Part shown: positions 8,738 to 18,810 of the stretch, one piece after another
Numbering within the stretch: the first letter of the stretch is position 1
How the letters are laid out: each line of letters opens with the position of its first letter
From: Methylophilaceae bacterium
GTDB taxonomy: Bacteria; Pseudomonadota; Gammaproteobacteria; Burkholderiales; Methylophilaceae
Assembly: GCA_028244835.1 (NCBI GenBank)
Contig: JAOKBJ010000002.1
Coordinates: 76,942 to 140,941, forward strand
Direction of reading: 5' to 3'
DNA length: 64,000 nucleotides
Notes under the pieces: generated by a model
Told to the model about the DNA's origin: nothing
What the model saw: the letters and a program-made list of their open reading frames with translations, nothing else
The model's database searches: none
Position numbers and translations under genes: made by a program

Positions 8738-9697
8738 TTAACTAATGACCTTATCTAAAACTTTCCTTAAAGGGTGAAGGCTTTTATATCTCTCAGATGT
8801 GAGCATTAAATATTTCTCAACTAAAGGTATATCTTTAAGGTACTGATTTTTTTTATCACGAATTGATAGTCGCGAGAAGATACCCAAGATCTTTAAATGT
8901 CTTTGCACTCCCATCCATTCAAAATCTTCATAAAAACTTGAGAATTCTTCATTTTTTATCAATCCTAATTTTTTCGCCTTTTCCCAATATCTTACCGACT
9001 GATCTAATACAAAGTCTTCGTCCCATTCTATATAGGCATCTTTTAAAAGTGAAACAAGGTCATAGGTCAAAGGTCCTAAAATTGCATCTTGATAATCCAA
9101 TATACCAGGATCATATTCCGGTATAAACATTAAGTTTCGACTATGATAATCCCTATGAACAAAACATTTTTTTTGTGTGAGATTCTTTTTTGCGATCAAT
9201 TTAAATATTTTGCTCAATGAAGCTTGGTCTTCTAGATTAAATTTTTTTAACTTTTTAAGATACCATTCTGGAAATAGAGACATCTCTCTTATTAGCAACT
9301 TTTCTGAATAATTCTGAAGCCCTTTAGTTTCAACTTTAGTTTGAATTTTTAATAGAGAATCGATTGCTTTAAGATAAAGTTGATAAGAATTTTTTTTATC
9401 AAGAACGTCTAAAAAAGTTTGACTTCCGAAATCTGTCATTAATATAAAGCCTAAATCAGCATCAAAAGAAATAACTTTGGGGGAGTTAATCTCTGCGACA
9501 ACAAACTTTTTAGTTATATTTATAAAGCAATCTATTCTTTCTAAATTAGGAGGGGCATCCATTAGGATATATGTTTCATTATTGGAAGTTATTCTAAAAT
9601 AACGCCTAAAACTAGCATCTGATGATGCGGGCTCTATTGTAAAATTTTTATTTAATAGACTTTTTAGCCAATTTTCTATGATTTCTTTTCTATCCAT
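8738..9697 (-). CDS. amgK: N-acetylmuramate/N-acetylglucosamine kinase AmgK
   Basis: AmgK phosphorylates the anomeric carbon of MurNAc (and GlcNAc) salvaged from peptidoglycan, feeding MurU. The 319-residue protein has the aminoglycoside-phosphotransferase fold. It has an N-terminal ATP-binding region (SSDASFRRYFRI, then YILMDAPP), the catalytic loop FVHRDYHSRNLMF and the metal-binding ILDYQDAILGP. It is the first gene of the minus-strand run amgK-murU-pepP-ubi-dsbC and is divergent from lptD. The complete pair implies a recycling path that would lower dependence on MurA and thus fosfomycin sensitivity (known for the family, inferred here). Confidence 0.92.
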   Translation of the reverse strand: MDRKEIIENWLKSLLNKNFTIEPASSDASFRRYFRITSNNETYILMDAPPNLERIDCFINITKKFVVAEINSPKVISFDADLGFILMTDFGSQTFLDVLDKKNSYQLYLKAIDSLLKIQTKVETKGLQNYSEKLLIREMSLFPEWYLKKLKKFNLEDQASLSKIFKLIAKKNLTQKKCFVHRDYHSRNLMFIPEYDPGILDYQDAILGPLTYDLVSLLKDAYIEWDEDFVLDQSVRYWEKAKKLGLIKNEEFSSFYEDFEWMGVQRHLKILGIFSRLSIRDKKNQYLKDIPLVEKYLMLTSERYKSLHPLRKVLDKVIS

Positions 9698-9741
9698 AAC
9701 ATTCTCATTCAGTTATAAATAATCGGTTTTTTAAAATTACT

Positions 9742-9762
9742 TGAGTTATAATCCTTAACTCA
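9742..9762. promoter_or_regulatory. Inverted repeat with TATAAT between amgK and lptD
   Basis: The 148-base gap between divergent amgK and lptD holds arms TGAGTTA (9742-9748) and TAACTCA (9756-9762) around seven bases. A perfect plus-strand -10 hexamer TATAAT (9747-9752) lies inside it; the -35 at the right spacing is poor. The arrangement looks like an operator or activator site over the lptD promoter, but no regulator can be named. Confidence 0.45.
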
Positions 9763-9817
9763 CTGATTTATATTAGTTTTGTATAAAAATTAGATAACAA
9801 AAGAAGTATATTAAAAA

Positions 9818-9841
9818 ATGACTATATCAGATTTAGATTGA
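9818..9841 (+). other. Possible seven-codon leader ORF ahead of lptD
   Basis: An ATG at 9818 opens a frame coding MTISDLD that stops with TGA at 9841, five bases before the TTG start of lptD. A weak purine stretch (AGAAG) lies about 12 bases upstream. Since the lptD TTG has no good ribosome site of its own, ribosomes ending here could reinitiate at it. This is a reading from position only and may be chance. Confidence 0.25.
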
Positions 9842-9845
9842 TACA

Positions 9846-12113
9846 TTGACTTCATTCATAAAGAAAAATTATTTTATGTCTATTTTAATACTATTTTTAA
9901 ATAGTACTTTTTCTTATGGGGAAGAGCAATTAAACGCTGGAGACCTTTTAATAGAAGGCGATACTCTTGAAAATATTTTAGACCGAAAACTTAAGGCTTC
10001 AGGCAATGCGATTTTAAAAAAAAATGGTAAAACCATTAAAGCCGACCTTATAGAATATGACCAAGTGTCTGATGAGCTTTATGCTATTGGTGATGTAAGT
10101 ATTGAAAGTAGTGGGGGCTCATTAACTGGCTCTTCATTGGAGCTATCTGTTAATGAGAACATTGGCGTAATACCTAATGCTTCTTTCTCTTCTACCCTAG
10201 GCAACCCAAGTAATTCATTTAACAACACATTACGTGGTAAAGCAAAAGTGCTATTTATCGAAGGAGAAAATAAAAAAAGATTACAAAATGCCTCAATTAC
10301 AACCTGTGAAGTAGGAAAAGATGACTGGTTCATTAAAGCATCAGAAATTGAAGTTAATGATAGCTCAAAAACAGTAGAAGCTAAGAATGCTAAACTAGAG
10401 TTTAAAGGTATTCCAATCTTATACTCACCTTTAGTAAATTTTTCTTTTAACGATGATAGAAAATCAGGCTTTTTAGCTCCTTCTATTGGTACGACATCCA
10501 GAAGTGGTTTCGAATCCTCTATTCCTTATTATTTTAATCTTTCTCCAACAACTGATGCTACTATCACTCCAAGATATTTTGGTAAGAGAGGGTTGCAAGT
10601 TCAGGGGGAATATAGGTACCTAGATAAAAACTATTCTGGTACAAGTAATCTTGAATATTTAAATAATGATGACGCTAGTGAAAAAGATAATCGATATTAT
10701 GCAAATATTCATCACAGACAAAAGATAACTGAAAACCTTAATGGCGGAATGCGAATAGAAAAAGTTTCTGATGATAATTATTTTTCTGATATGTCATCTT
10801 TAATATCAGCAACCAGTAAAGTAAACCTGCCTCAAGAAGCATACCTTAATTACTCAACAGAAAAGTTAGATGTTAGCTTTATTGCACAAAGGTATCAAAA
10901 TCTCACAACATCTAGCTCGCCATATGAGAGACTTCCAAGTTTAAGTATTAGTCATTCAGATGAGCATGAAAATCTTAGTGGGCTCTCAAGTCTTGAAACA
11001 GAACTTGAAATGTCTTTAACTCAGTTTGAAAGAAATCATAATTTTGTTGCTTCATCTTCGGACAAAAATATCACAGGCACAAGGTTCATTGCTAACCCAA
11101 GTATAGCAGTTCCATTCGAAACAGCTTATGGCTATATTAAACCTAAACTTACAATGAATATAAGAAGCTATGAGCTTGAAGGTGGCTCAACCGATTCTAA
11201 ATCAATGACGATTCCAACATTATCAGTTGATAGTGTTGTATATCTGGATAAGAAATTGAGCCTCGCAGGTAAGGACTTTGTTCAAACCTTGGAGCCAAGA
11301 ATTTTTTATTCTTATACCCCATACAAAAATCAAGCAGCTTTGCCTATGTTTGACACTGCTCTAATGGATTTAAATTTGGAAAGTTTATTTATTGAAAATC
11401 AGTTCGTTGGGGGAGATAGGGTTATGGATTCTAACCAATTTACTATTGCTGCTACAACAAGATTTATTGACGATACTGGCTATGAAAGACTAAATGCAAC
11501 TTTGGCTCAGAGATTTTACGTAAATGATAGAGAGGTTCTAAAAGAAAGTCGCTATATAAATTCAGTAATCCAAAGTGATTCATCAGATCTATTTTTAACG
11601 GCAACAGCATATATAAATAAAGAATTAAGAGTTGATAGTGCGCTTCAATATAACCCTGATGAAAGTAGAACTAATCGTGCTACTTTTAGAACTACTTTCA
11701 ACCCTCAAGCAGGGAAACTAATTGATGCAAGCTATAGATTAATTAGACACCCTACTGAAAGTAATAATGATATCAAGCAAATAAATTTGGCAGGCCAATG
11801 GCCAATGGGGCAAGGCTGGTATTCAATAGGTCGTTATAATTATGATGTAAAACAATCCAGAGTAGTTGAATCCTTAGCTGGACTGGAGTTTGATGGGGGA
11901 TGTTGGACATCTAGATTAGTACTAAACAGATTATCATTAGCTACAACTGATAAACCAAACTATACGTTATTTATTCAACTTGAGCTGGGAGGATTAGGAT
12001 CTTTGGGGGCAAGTAATGATGCTAATTTATTTGATGTATTAAACAGGAATGTTCCAGGAGCGTCATTTGCATCAAATATACCTGACCAATATAGAAAAGA
12101 AAATCTAAATTAA
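9846..12113 (+). CDS. lptD: LPS-assembly outer-membrane protein LptD
   Basis: LptD is the outer-membrane beta-barrel that, with LptE, inserts lipopolysaccharide into the outer leaflet. The 755-residue protein has a signal peptide ending near FSYG, an OstA-type periplasmic jellyroll at about residues 30-180, and a C-terminal barrel ending in a 'CW' segment near residue 686. I keep the TTG start: it supplies the basic KK ahead of the hydrophobic core, whereas the ATG at 9876 would leave a signal too short. It contains only two cysteines, C154 and C686, so just one inter-domain disulfide can form, where E. coli has two. It is followed by surA with a one-base overlap (TAATG); the partner gene lptE is at 18333. 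Confidence 0.95.
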   Translation: MTSFIKKNYFMSILILFLNSTFSYGEEQLNAGDLLIEGDTLENILDRKLKASGNAILKKNGKTIKADLIEYDQVSDELYAIGDVSIESSGGSLTGSSLELSVNENIGVIPNASFSSTLGNPSNSFNNTLRGKAKVLFIEGENKKRLQNASITTCEVGKDDWFIKASEIEVNDSSKTVEAKNAKLEFKGIPILYSPLVNFSFNDDRKSGFLAPSIGTTSRSGFESSIPYYFNLSPTTDATITPRYFGKRGLQVQGEYRYLDKNYSGTSNLEYLNNDDASEKDNRYYANIHHRQKITENLNGGMRIEKVSDDNYFSDMSSLISATSKVNLPQEAYLNYSTEKLDVSFIAQRYQNLTTSSSPYERLPSLSISHSDEHENLSGLSSLETELEMSLTQFERNHNFVASSSDKNITGTRFIANPSIAVPFETAYGYIKPKLTMNIRSYELEGGSTDSKSMTIPTLSVDSVVYLDKKLSLAGKDFVQTLEPRIFYSYTPYKNQAALPMFDTALMDLNLESLFIENQFVGGDRVMDSNQFTIAATTRFIDDTGYERLNATLAQRFYVNDREVLKESRYINSVIQSDSSDLFLTATAYINKELRVDSALQYNPDESRTNRATFRTTFNPQAGKLIDASYRLIRHPTESNNDIKQINLAGQWPMGQGWYSIGRYNYDVKQSRVVESLAGLEFDGGCWTSRLVLNRLSLATTDKPNYTLFIQLELGGLGSLGASNDANLFDVLNRNVPGASFASNIPDQYRKENLN

Positions 12114-13420
12114 TGAATAGAAAAATTTATTTAACTTTAATATATTTTGTAATCTTCATTCAGGTAAGTCTAAATTTATTAGCAGATGAAAAATATAAAG
12201 AACTAGATAGGGTTGTAGCAATAGTTGAAAAAGAAGTTATTACTGACGTAGAACTCAGAAATGCAATAAAACAAGCGCAAAAGTTTAACAAACAAAAAGA
12301 TGCCCCTAAAGAACAGTATCAAGAATTAATTAAGGCAGAAGTTCTAGATAGCCTCATTCATAAAAGTTTAATTGAGCAATATGCAGCCCAAGCAGGATTT
12401 TCAATAGAACAAAAAAAAATAGATAAATTTATAGCTAATCTTGCTGAAAAAAATAAAATGAATATCGAAGAATTAAAAAAAAATATTGAAGCTGATGGTC
12501 TAAAATTCAGCAAATTTATAGATAATGTCCGTTACGAATTACTTTTAAAACAAATAAAAAATAAAGAAATTAGTACAAAAATTAATATTTCTGATTTCGA
12601 GATAGATTCCCAATTACGTAAAAATGCAATACTTAATCCAGACGTTTTTAATTTATCTCATATATTAATTAAAAATTCTTCAGAAGCGTCAGACTCTGAA
12701 ATAGAAACTAACCATAAAAAAAGTCTTGAGGTTTATGAGATATTATTATCAAACAAAAGTTTTGAGGAAGTGGCTAAAGAATATTCAGATGATTCAACAG
12801 CTAAATCTGGAGGAAATATTGGCTGGAAAAAAGAACAGGAGTTGCCTCAATTATTCAACAATGAAATAGCAAAAATTAATATAGGAGAAGTAACAAAGCC
12901 ATTCAAGTCTCCAAGTGGGTTTCATATATTAAAAATAAATAAAAAAAAAGGTATTACGAAAAAGAAAGTTCTCATAAAGCAAACTAAATTAAAGCATATT
13001 ATTATTAAGCAAAATGAAATTACACCAGAAGAAGTAATACTTAAAAGATTAAATAGATTTAGAAATTTAATTATTGAGGGAAGTGAAACATTTGATAAAT
13101 TGGCAAAAGAATATTCAGAAGATGGTTCAGCAGCTGATGGTGGCAATCTTGGGTGGATTAGTCCTGGTACTACTTTGCCAATATTTGAAAATACCTACGA
13201 AAATTTAGACATAAATGAAATTAGTAAGCCAATCAATACCTCACTAGGTTGGCATATACTTCAAGTCACTGAAAGAAGAGAAAATGATTTAACTGATGAA
13301 TCAATTAAATATTCAGCCAGAATGCAATTAGTTAATCAAAAAACTGAACTGATATTTAAGGACTGGATAAAGCAACTGAGAGATCAATCATTTATTGATA
13401 TAAGACTAATTCAAGAGTGA
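12113..13420 (+). CDS. surA: Periplasmic chaperone and peptidyl-prolyl isomerase SurA
   Basis: SurA escorts unfolded outer-membrane proteins, LptD among its key clients, across the periplasm. The 435-residue product has a signal peptide (hydrophobic stretch ending near LLADE), the N-terminal chaperone domain starting DRVVAIVEKEVIT, and two parvulin domains. The first spans about residues 178-277 (LSHILIKNSSEAS to GFHILKIN) and the second about 293-395 (KHIIIKQNEIT to GWHILQV). Each has the SGGNIGW or DGGNLGW turn. It sits between lptD (1-base overlap) and pdxA (4-base overlap), the widespread proteobacterial order. Confidence 0.96.
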   Translation: MNRKIYLTLIYFVIFIQVSLNLLADEKYKELDRVVAIVEKEVITDVELRNAIKQAQKFNKQKDAPKEQYQELIKAEVLDSLIHKSLIEQYAAQAGFSIEQKKIDKFIANLAEKNKMNIEELKKNIEADGLKFSKFIDNVRYELLLKQIKNKEISTKINISDFEIDSQLRKNAILNPDVFNLSHILIKNSSEASDSEIETNHKKSLEVYEILLSNKSFEEVAKEYSDDSTAKSGGNIGWKKEQELPQLFNNEIAKINIGEVTKPFKSPSGFHILKINKKKGITKKKVLIKQTKLKHIIIKQNEITPEEVILKRLNRFRNLIIEGSETFDKLAKEYSEDGSAADGGNLGWISPGTTLPIFENTYENLDINEISKPINTSLGWHILQVTERRENDLTDESIKYSARMQLVNQKTELIFKDWIKQLRDQSFIDIRLIQE

Positions 13421-14403
13421 AAGATATTATAAAAATAATAATTCTTTCAGGAGAGCCTGCAGGTATTGGTTTGGACCTGTGCATAAAATTAGCGTACCAA
13501 AAAATTTCTGCAGTAATTACTGTTATAGCTAATCATGATGCGATTCTAGACAGAGCCAAGCTCCAAAATAAAAAGATTAAAATTTTAACAAAAGCAATTC
13601 CACACAAAGGTAATGGAGAGATTCATATAATTGATATGCCCCTTGTAAAAAAAGTATCTCCTGGAAAGCTAGATCAAGCAAATTCAATAGCTCAATTAGA
13701 TGCAATTGATTTTGCTGTCAACGAATGCTTAAATGAAAAATATCATGCTCTTGTAACGCTTCCTGTTAATAAAAAAATACTCTCTTCTAGTAATCAAAAA
13801 TTTACTGGTCATACGGAATATATTTCAAACTTATGTAATTCAAACAATAAAGAAGTGATGTTGCTGGTTGATAATAAAAAACTAAGAGTTGCTCTAGTAA
13901 CAACACATATTTCACTATCAGAAGTTGTTAAATCGATTACAAAAACAAAATTAGAGCAAACAATCAAAATACTAAATAATGATTTAAAGAATAATTTCAA
14001 AATAAAAAATCCCAGAATAACTATTACAGGACTTAATCCTCATGCAGGAGAAGGCGGTGAATTTGGTAATGAAGAGAAGTTAGTAATAACGCCTATAATA
14101 AAAAAACTTACTAATGAGGGTTTAAATTTAGTAGGTCCTATTCCTGCTGATACGGCTTTCACACAAAAATATATTAAAACTACAGATAGCTTTCTTGCGA
14201 TGTACCATGACCAAGGCCTTGCACCATTCAAAGCCCTTTCTTTTAATCATGGAGTTAATACTACTTTAGGGCTTCCAATCATCCGAACCTCAGTAGATCA
14301 TGGAACTGCTCTAGATATAGTTGGATCAAAAAAAATTGATGCAAATAGTTTTTTTGAATCTATTGCCTTAGCAATTAAACTAGCTCAAAATAAAAAAAAA
14401 TGA
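13417..14403 (+). CDS. pdxA: 4-hydroxythreonine-4-phosphate dehydrogenase
   Basis: PdxA oxidises 4-phosphohydroxy-L-threonine in the DXP-dependent pathway to pyridoxal 5'-phosphate. The 328-residue protein shows the N-terminal SGEPAGIGLDL, the metal-binding His in GHTEYI, NPHAGEGGEFG, and the C-terminal MYHDQGLAPFK. The start is GTG, overlapping the surA stop as GTGA, and the stop overlaps rsmA by 4 bases, so translation is probably coupled along lptD-surA-pdxA-rsmA. PdxA length is normal. Confidence 0.96.
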   Translation: MKDIIKIIILSGEPAGIGLDLCIKLAYQKISAVITVIANHDAILDRAKLQNKKIKILTKAIPHKGNGEIHIIDMPLVKKVSPGKLDQANSIAQLDAIDFAVNECLNEKYHALVTLPVNKKILSSSNQKFTGHTEYISNLCNSNNKEVMLLVDNKKLRVALVTTHISLSEVVKSITKTKLEQTIKILNNDLKNNFKIKNPRITITGLNPHAGEGGEFGNEEKLVITPIIKKLTNEGLNLVGPIPADTAFTQKYIKTTDSFLAMYHDQGLAPFKALSFNHGVNTTLGLPIIRTSVDHGTALDIVGSKKIDANSFFESIALAIKLAQNKKK

Positions 14404-15179
14404 TTCGCGCAAAAAAGAAATTTGGTCAGAATTTTTTAATTGACCAACAAATTATTAAACAAATAATAGATGCTATAAATCCAGACAGTACCCAATCAAT
14501 CCTTGAGATTGGTCCTGGTCTTGCAGCATTAACAATACCTTTATTAAATAGATTAAATCATATTGATGTAGTTGAAATTGATACTGATATGGTTGAATTT
14601 TTAAAAAATAATATACCCTCTTCTAAAATAACAATATATGAGGAAGATATCTTAACCTTTGAAGATCAGCGACTTTCAGAATTTGATTTTATTATTGGTA
14701 ATCTGCCATACTATATTTCAACACCAATTCTCTTAAAAATTGCAAAGAGTAAAAAAAATAATTCAGGTCTCTTCTTTATGCTTCAAAAAGAAGTTGCTGA
14801 GAGAGTTTCCGCAGTGCCCTCAACCAAAATGTATGGTCGTCTTTCATCAATGTTGCAATATTTTTATGAAATAGAATTGCTATTTGATATTCCTGCTGGT
14901 GCTTTTAACCCAAAACCTAAAATTACCTCTTCTTTTGTCAGGTTTACTCGAAGAAATCCTGAAGAATTAAATGCTTTAAATAATGATAATTATGAAAGAG
15001 TAATCAAACTAGCCTTCCAACAAAAAAGAAAAACATTAAAAAATAATTTTAAAGGAATTCTTGATGATAATGATTTCTTAAATTTATCTATAGACCCATC
15101 AATAAGGGCAGAAACCCTTTCAGTACATAAATTTATTAGCATTGAAAACTATTTAACTCAAAGAAAATTATCTTTTTGA
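14400..15179 (+). CDS. rsmA: 16S rRNA (adenine(1518/1519)-N6)-dimethyltransferase
   Basis: RsmA (KsgA) dimethylates two adjacent adenines in helix 45 of 16S rRNA late in small-subunit assembly. The 259-residue protein begins RAKKKFGQNFLIDQQII, has the SAM-binding ILEIGPGLAALT, the catalytic IGNLPYYIST (NLPY) motif and a C-terminal helical domain with QQKRKTLKNN. It overlaps pdxA by 4 bases. In E. coli apaG and apaH follow; here adk follows instead, and apaH lies about 48 kb away, so the operon tail has been rearranged. Confidence 0.96.
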   Translation: MIRAKKKFGQNFLIDQQIIKQIIDAINPDSTQSILEIGPGLAALTIPLLNRLNHIDVVEIDTDMVEFLKNNIPSSKITIYEEDILTFEDQRLSEFDFIIGNLPYYISTPILLKIAKSKKNNSGLFFMLQKEVAERVSAVPSTKMYGRLSSMLQYFYEIELLFDIPAGAFNPKPKITSSFVRFTRRNPEELNALNNDNYERVIKLAFQQKRKTLKNNFKGILDDNDFLNLSIDPSIRAETLSVHKFISIENYLTQRKLSF

Positions 15180-15216
15180 TTGCTGTTATAATTTTTAATT
15201 TATTGGGATAGAAATA

Positions 15217-15873
15217 ATGAAAATAATTTTATTAGGTGCCCCCGGAGCAGGCAAAGGAACTCAGGCAACTTTTCTTAAAACAAAATTTAATATTCCTCAA
15301 ATATCCACTGGTGATATGTTGAGATCTGCTGTAACAAATAAAACAGAGCTTGGTGTTTCTGCAAAAGATTATATGGACCAAGGGCTTTTGGTACCTGATG
15401 ACCTTATAATCAATCTCGTTAAGTTAAGAATTAATGAAGATGATTGTCAGAATGGTTTCTTATTGGATGGCTTTCCAAGAAGCATACCTCAGGCTCAAGC
15501 AATGAAGGATATTGGTATAAATATTGATTGTGTTATTGAAATTCAAGTTCCTGATGAAGAAATAATTGAACGGTTAAGTGGAAGAAGAATTCATCTTGAA
15601 TCTGGAAGGATTTACCATATAAAATACAACCCACCAAAGGAAGAAGGAAAAGATGATATTACTAGCGAACCTCTTATCATTAGAGATGATGACATTAAAG
15701 AAACAATATTAAAAAGATTGGAAACATACCATCATCAAACAGAACCACTAGTTTCCTTCTATTCTAGTTGGTCCAATGAGAATATTGAAAACTCACCGAT
15801 ATTTATTAGTGTTGAGGGAACGAAGACACCAACTAAAATTAACAACGAGCTAGATGAGAAACTATCAAAATAA
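15217..15873 (+). CDS. adk: Adenylate kinase
   Basis: Adk interconverts ATP plus AMP with two ADP. The 218-residue long-form enzyme has the P-loop [10 protein letters not shown], the AMP-binding ISTGDMLR, the [10 protein letters not shown] segment and a LID that begins with [17 protein letters not shown]. The LID lacks the zinc-binding cysteines seen in some lineages, as in most gram-negative enzymes. A 37-base gap separates it from rsmA and its stop overlaps the leuS start by one base (TAATG). Confidence 0.97.
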   Translation: MKIILLGAPGAGKGTQATFLKTKFNIPQISTGDMLRSAVTNKTELGVSAKDYMDQGLLVPDDLIINLVKLRINEDDCQNGFLLDGFPRSIPQAQAMKDIGINIDCVIEIQVPDEEIIERLSGRRIHLESGRIYHIKYNPPKEEGKDDITSEPLIIRDDDIKETILKRLETYHHQTEPLVSFYSSWSNENIENSPIFISVEGTKTPTKINNELDEKLSK

Positions 15874-18323
15874 TGAATACTGAATATCAATTTAAAAAAA
15901 TAGAAGCGAATATTCAAGCAAAATGGAAAGCTTCTAATGCTTTCTCAGCATCTGAAAGTAATAAATTACCGAAATTCTATGCGTTATCGATGTTTCCATA
16001 TCCTAGCGGAAAATTACATATGGGGCACGTGAGAAACTATACGATTGGTGATGTTATTTCGCGATATAAAAGAATGAATGGATTTAATGTTTTACAACCA
16101 ATGGGGTGGGATGCTTTTGGGTTACCTGCAGAAAATGCAGCAATTAAAAATAATACAGCACCTGCAAAGTGGACAAATGAAAATATCAAGCATATGCGTT
16201 CACAGCTTCAACAGTTAGGTCTTTCAATTGATTGGGATAGAGAAATTTCAACGTGTAATGTCGATTATTACAAATGGGAACAATGGCTTTTTATCAAACT
16301 TTATGAAAAAGGCTTGATATACAAAAAAACTTCCATAGTTAATTGGGACCCGGTTGATCAAACTGTCCTTGCTAATGAGCAAGTTATAGATGGAAAAGGT
16401 TGGCGCTCAGGTGTGGAGGTTGAAAGAAAAGAAATTCCACAATATTTTATGAAAATTACTGATTATAAAGATGAGCTTCTCGAAGGGCTTGAGGACTTAA
16501 ATGAATGGCCTGAAAAAGTAAAGACAATGCAAAGAAATTGGATAGGTAAAAGTACAGGCGGGGAAATTGAATTCGATCTACCATCTTCCCCCTCAATTAA
16601 AGTTTATACAACTAGGCCTGATACTTTAATGGGAGCAACTTATCTTGCCATTGCTCCAGAACACAATCTAAGTATTGAATTATCCAATGGAAATCTAGAA
16701 ATTAAAAACTTTTTAAAAGAGTGCGCAAAGACAGGTGGCTCTGAAGCTAAAACGATGGCTGGAGAAAAAAAGGGTATCTTCAGTGGAGTATTTGCTAAGC
16801 ACCCAATAACAGAAGAAAATATTCCAATATGGATAGCGAATTATGTCCTCATAAACTATGGAGATGGTGCAGTGATGGCTGTTCCTGCTCATGACGATAG
16901 AGATTTTGAATTCTCTAAGAAGTACGAGCTACCAATTAAGCAAGTCATTAAATCTGAAAACTATGATGGAACTAAGGCGTATACAGGGTCGGGTGTCCTT
17001 ATAAATTCGAATGAATTTAATGGTCTTTCAAATGAAAAAGCAAAGAATGCTATTCTAAAAAAGGTAGAGTCTTTAGGCAGAGGGAAAAAGAAAATCAATT
17101 TCCGCCTTCGTGATTGGGGAATATCTAGACAAAGATATTGGGGCTGCCCTATTCCAATGATTTATTGTGATGATTGTGGTGAGCTTCCAGTTAGTGAAAG
17201 CGATCTTCCAGTTACCCTGCCTGAAGACGTTAGGATGGATGGCTCTGATGTTGGATCACCTTTAAATAAAATGCCTGATTTTTATTCATGTAAATGTCCT
17301 AAATGTGGCAAAAATGCAAAAAGAGAAACTGATACATTGGATACTTTTTTTGAGTCTTCATGGTACTTTGCGAGGTACACATCTTTTGATCAAAAAAATA
17401 AAATGCTCGATGATAGAGCAAACTATTGGCTTCCTGTTGATTATTATATAGGTGGGGTTGAGCATGCAATCATGCACCTCCTTTATGCCAGATTTTTTAA
17501 TAGAGTTCTAGGTGATCTTGGTCTGGTGAAATCAAAAGAGCCTTTTAAAAAATTACTAACTCAAGGGATGGTCTTAAAAGATGGTACTAAAATGTCAAAA
17601 TCTCAAGGAAATACCGTTGACCCACAAGAGCTTATTGAAAAATATGGTGCTGATACAGCAAGACTATTTATAATGTTTGCTGCACCTGCAGAACAAAGTT
17701 TGGAATGGTCAGATCATGGAATTGATGGCGCCCATCGATTCCTAAAAAAATTATGGGGTATTGTTGACGGACATATTGAACAAAAATCCGTCAGAGAAGA
17801 TGGTATTGATACGAACCTAGAAAAACCCATAAAGGATTTGAATTTTAAATTACATTCAACCATACAAAAAGTTACTGACGACTTAGAAAGAAGAAATAGC
17901 TTTAATACAGTAATATCATCAATCATGGAGTTACTAAATTTTCTAACTAATTCTGATAAAAATAAAAAATTACCTTATTCTACAAAACAAGAAGTGTTGG
18001 AAAACATTTTATTGATGCTTAATCCATTTGTACCTCATATTACTTCAGAATTATGGGGACATATTAAAGAAGATACAAACATAGATAGTATGGCATGGCC
18101 AACTGTTAATAATTCAGCGTTGATTCAAGATGAAAATAAAATAGTTATCCAGGTCAACGGAAAGCTAAGAGGAAATATGATAATATCAAGTCACGAAACA
18201 GAAGATAAAATAAAAGAAAAAGCAATTGAAGTTGAATCTGTCCAAAAATATATAAATAATGAAAGTGAAATTAAAAAAATTATTTATATTAAAGAAAAAC
18301 TGATTAATATTGTTATTGGTTAA
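15873..18323 (+). CDS. leuS: Leucyl-tRNA synthetase
   Basis: LeuS charges tRNA-Leu and edits mischarged products. The 816-residue class Ia enzyme has the HIGH-type motif [15 protein letters not shown] near residue 45, the CP1 editing domain at about residues 220-410 with the [12 protein letters not shown] motif, a short zinc-type insertion (CDDCGELP and CPKCGKNAK), and the KMSKS loop [15 protein letters not shown] near residue 575. The anticodon-binding and C-terminal domains follow. It is fused tightly into the adk-leuS-lptE-holA run. Confidence 0.97.
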   Translation: MNTEYQFKKIEANIQAKWKASNAFSASESNKLPKFYALSMFPYPSGKLHMGHVRNYTIGDVISRYKRMNGFNVLQPMGWDAFGLPAENAAIKNNTAPAKWTNENIKHMRSQLQQLGLSIDWDREISTCNVDYYKWEQWLFIKLYEKGLIYKKTSIVNWDPVDQTVLANEQVIDGKGWRSGVEVERKEIPQYFMKITDYKDELLEGLEDLNEWPEKVKTMQRNWIGKSTGGEIEFDLPSSPSIKVYTTRPDTLMGATYLAIAPEHNLSIELSNGNLEIKNFLKECAKTGGSEAKTMAGEKKGIFSGVFAKHPITEENIPIWIANYVLINYGDGAVMAVPAHDDRDFEFSKKYELPIKQVIKSENYDGTKAYTGSGVLINSNEFNGLSNEKAKNAILKKVESLGRGKKKINFRLRDWGISRQRYWGCPIPMIYCDDCGELPVSESDLPVTLPEDVRMDGSDVGSPLNKMPDFYSCKCPKCGKNAKRETDTLDTFFESSWYFARYTSFDQKNKMLDDRANYWLPVDYYIGGVEHAIMHLLYARFFNRVLGDLGLVKSKEPFKKLLTQGMVLKDGTKMSKSQGNTVDPQELIEKYGADTARLFIMFAAPAEQSLEWSDHGIDGAHRFLKKLWGIVDGHIEQKSVREDGIDTNLEKPIKDLNFKLHSTIQKVTDDLERRNSFNTVISSIMELLNFLTNSDKNKKLPYSTKQEVLENILLMLNPFVPHITSELWGHIKEDTNIDSMAWPTVNNSALIQDENKIVIQVNGKLRGNMIISSHETEDKIKEKAIEVESVQKYINNESEIKKIIYIKEKLINIVIG

Positions 18324-18332
18324 TTACTCATT

Positions 18333-18806
18333 ATGAAGAAAATTTTTAATTTTATATTTTTGCTTATTTTTACAGCAAATATTGCCTCATGTGGATATCA
18401 ACTTCGAGGGTCACAAGAAATAAATTTTAAATCAATAACAATAATTGGTGGATCGCCTAGCTTTGTCAAAATAATGAAGAAAAAATTTAAGCAATCTGGA
18501 GTTAAGGCGCAAGAAGAAAATGCTGAAAAAATTCTTGAAATAACCAATGATGCTTTTTCAAAAAAAATTCTCTCGCTAAGTTCATCCGGAAAAGTTAAAG
18601 AATATCAAATTAATTATAAAGTTTTCTTTAGGTTTAAATCAAAAAATGGGGAATGGAGTGATGCATCAAATATTGAAACAACTCGAGACTTCACTTATGA
18701 TGATAAAAACATAATTGCTAAAACGAAAGAAGAATCGCGCCTCATTAAAGGTATGCAAGAACAACTTGTTAGAACTATAGTCACTCAAATATCAGTTATA
18801 GAATAG
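18333..18806 (+). CDS. lptE: LPS-assembly lipoprotein LptE
   Basis: LptE is the outer-membrane lipoprotein that plugs the LptD barrel. The 157-residue product starts with a lipoprotein signal (MKKIFNFIFLLIFTANIASC) and then CGYQLRGSQEI, the conserved GYxLRG that follows the acylated cysteine in this family. A single globular domain follows, ending VRTIVTQIS. Position directly after leuS and before holA matches E. coli (leuS-lptE-holA). Sequence conservation is low in this family, so context carries much of the call. Confidence 0.92.
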   Translation: MKKIFNFIFLLIFTANIASCGYQLRGSQEINFKSITIIGGSPSFVKIMKKKFKQSGVKAQEENAEKILEITNDAFSKKILSLSSSGKVKEYQINYKVFFRFKSKNGEWSDASNIETTRDFTYDDKNIIAKTKEESRLIKGMQEQLVRTIVTQISVIE

Positions 18807-18810
18807 TGTA

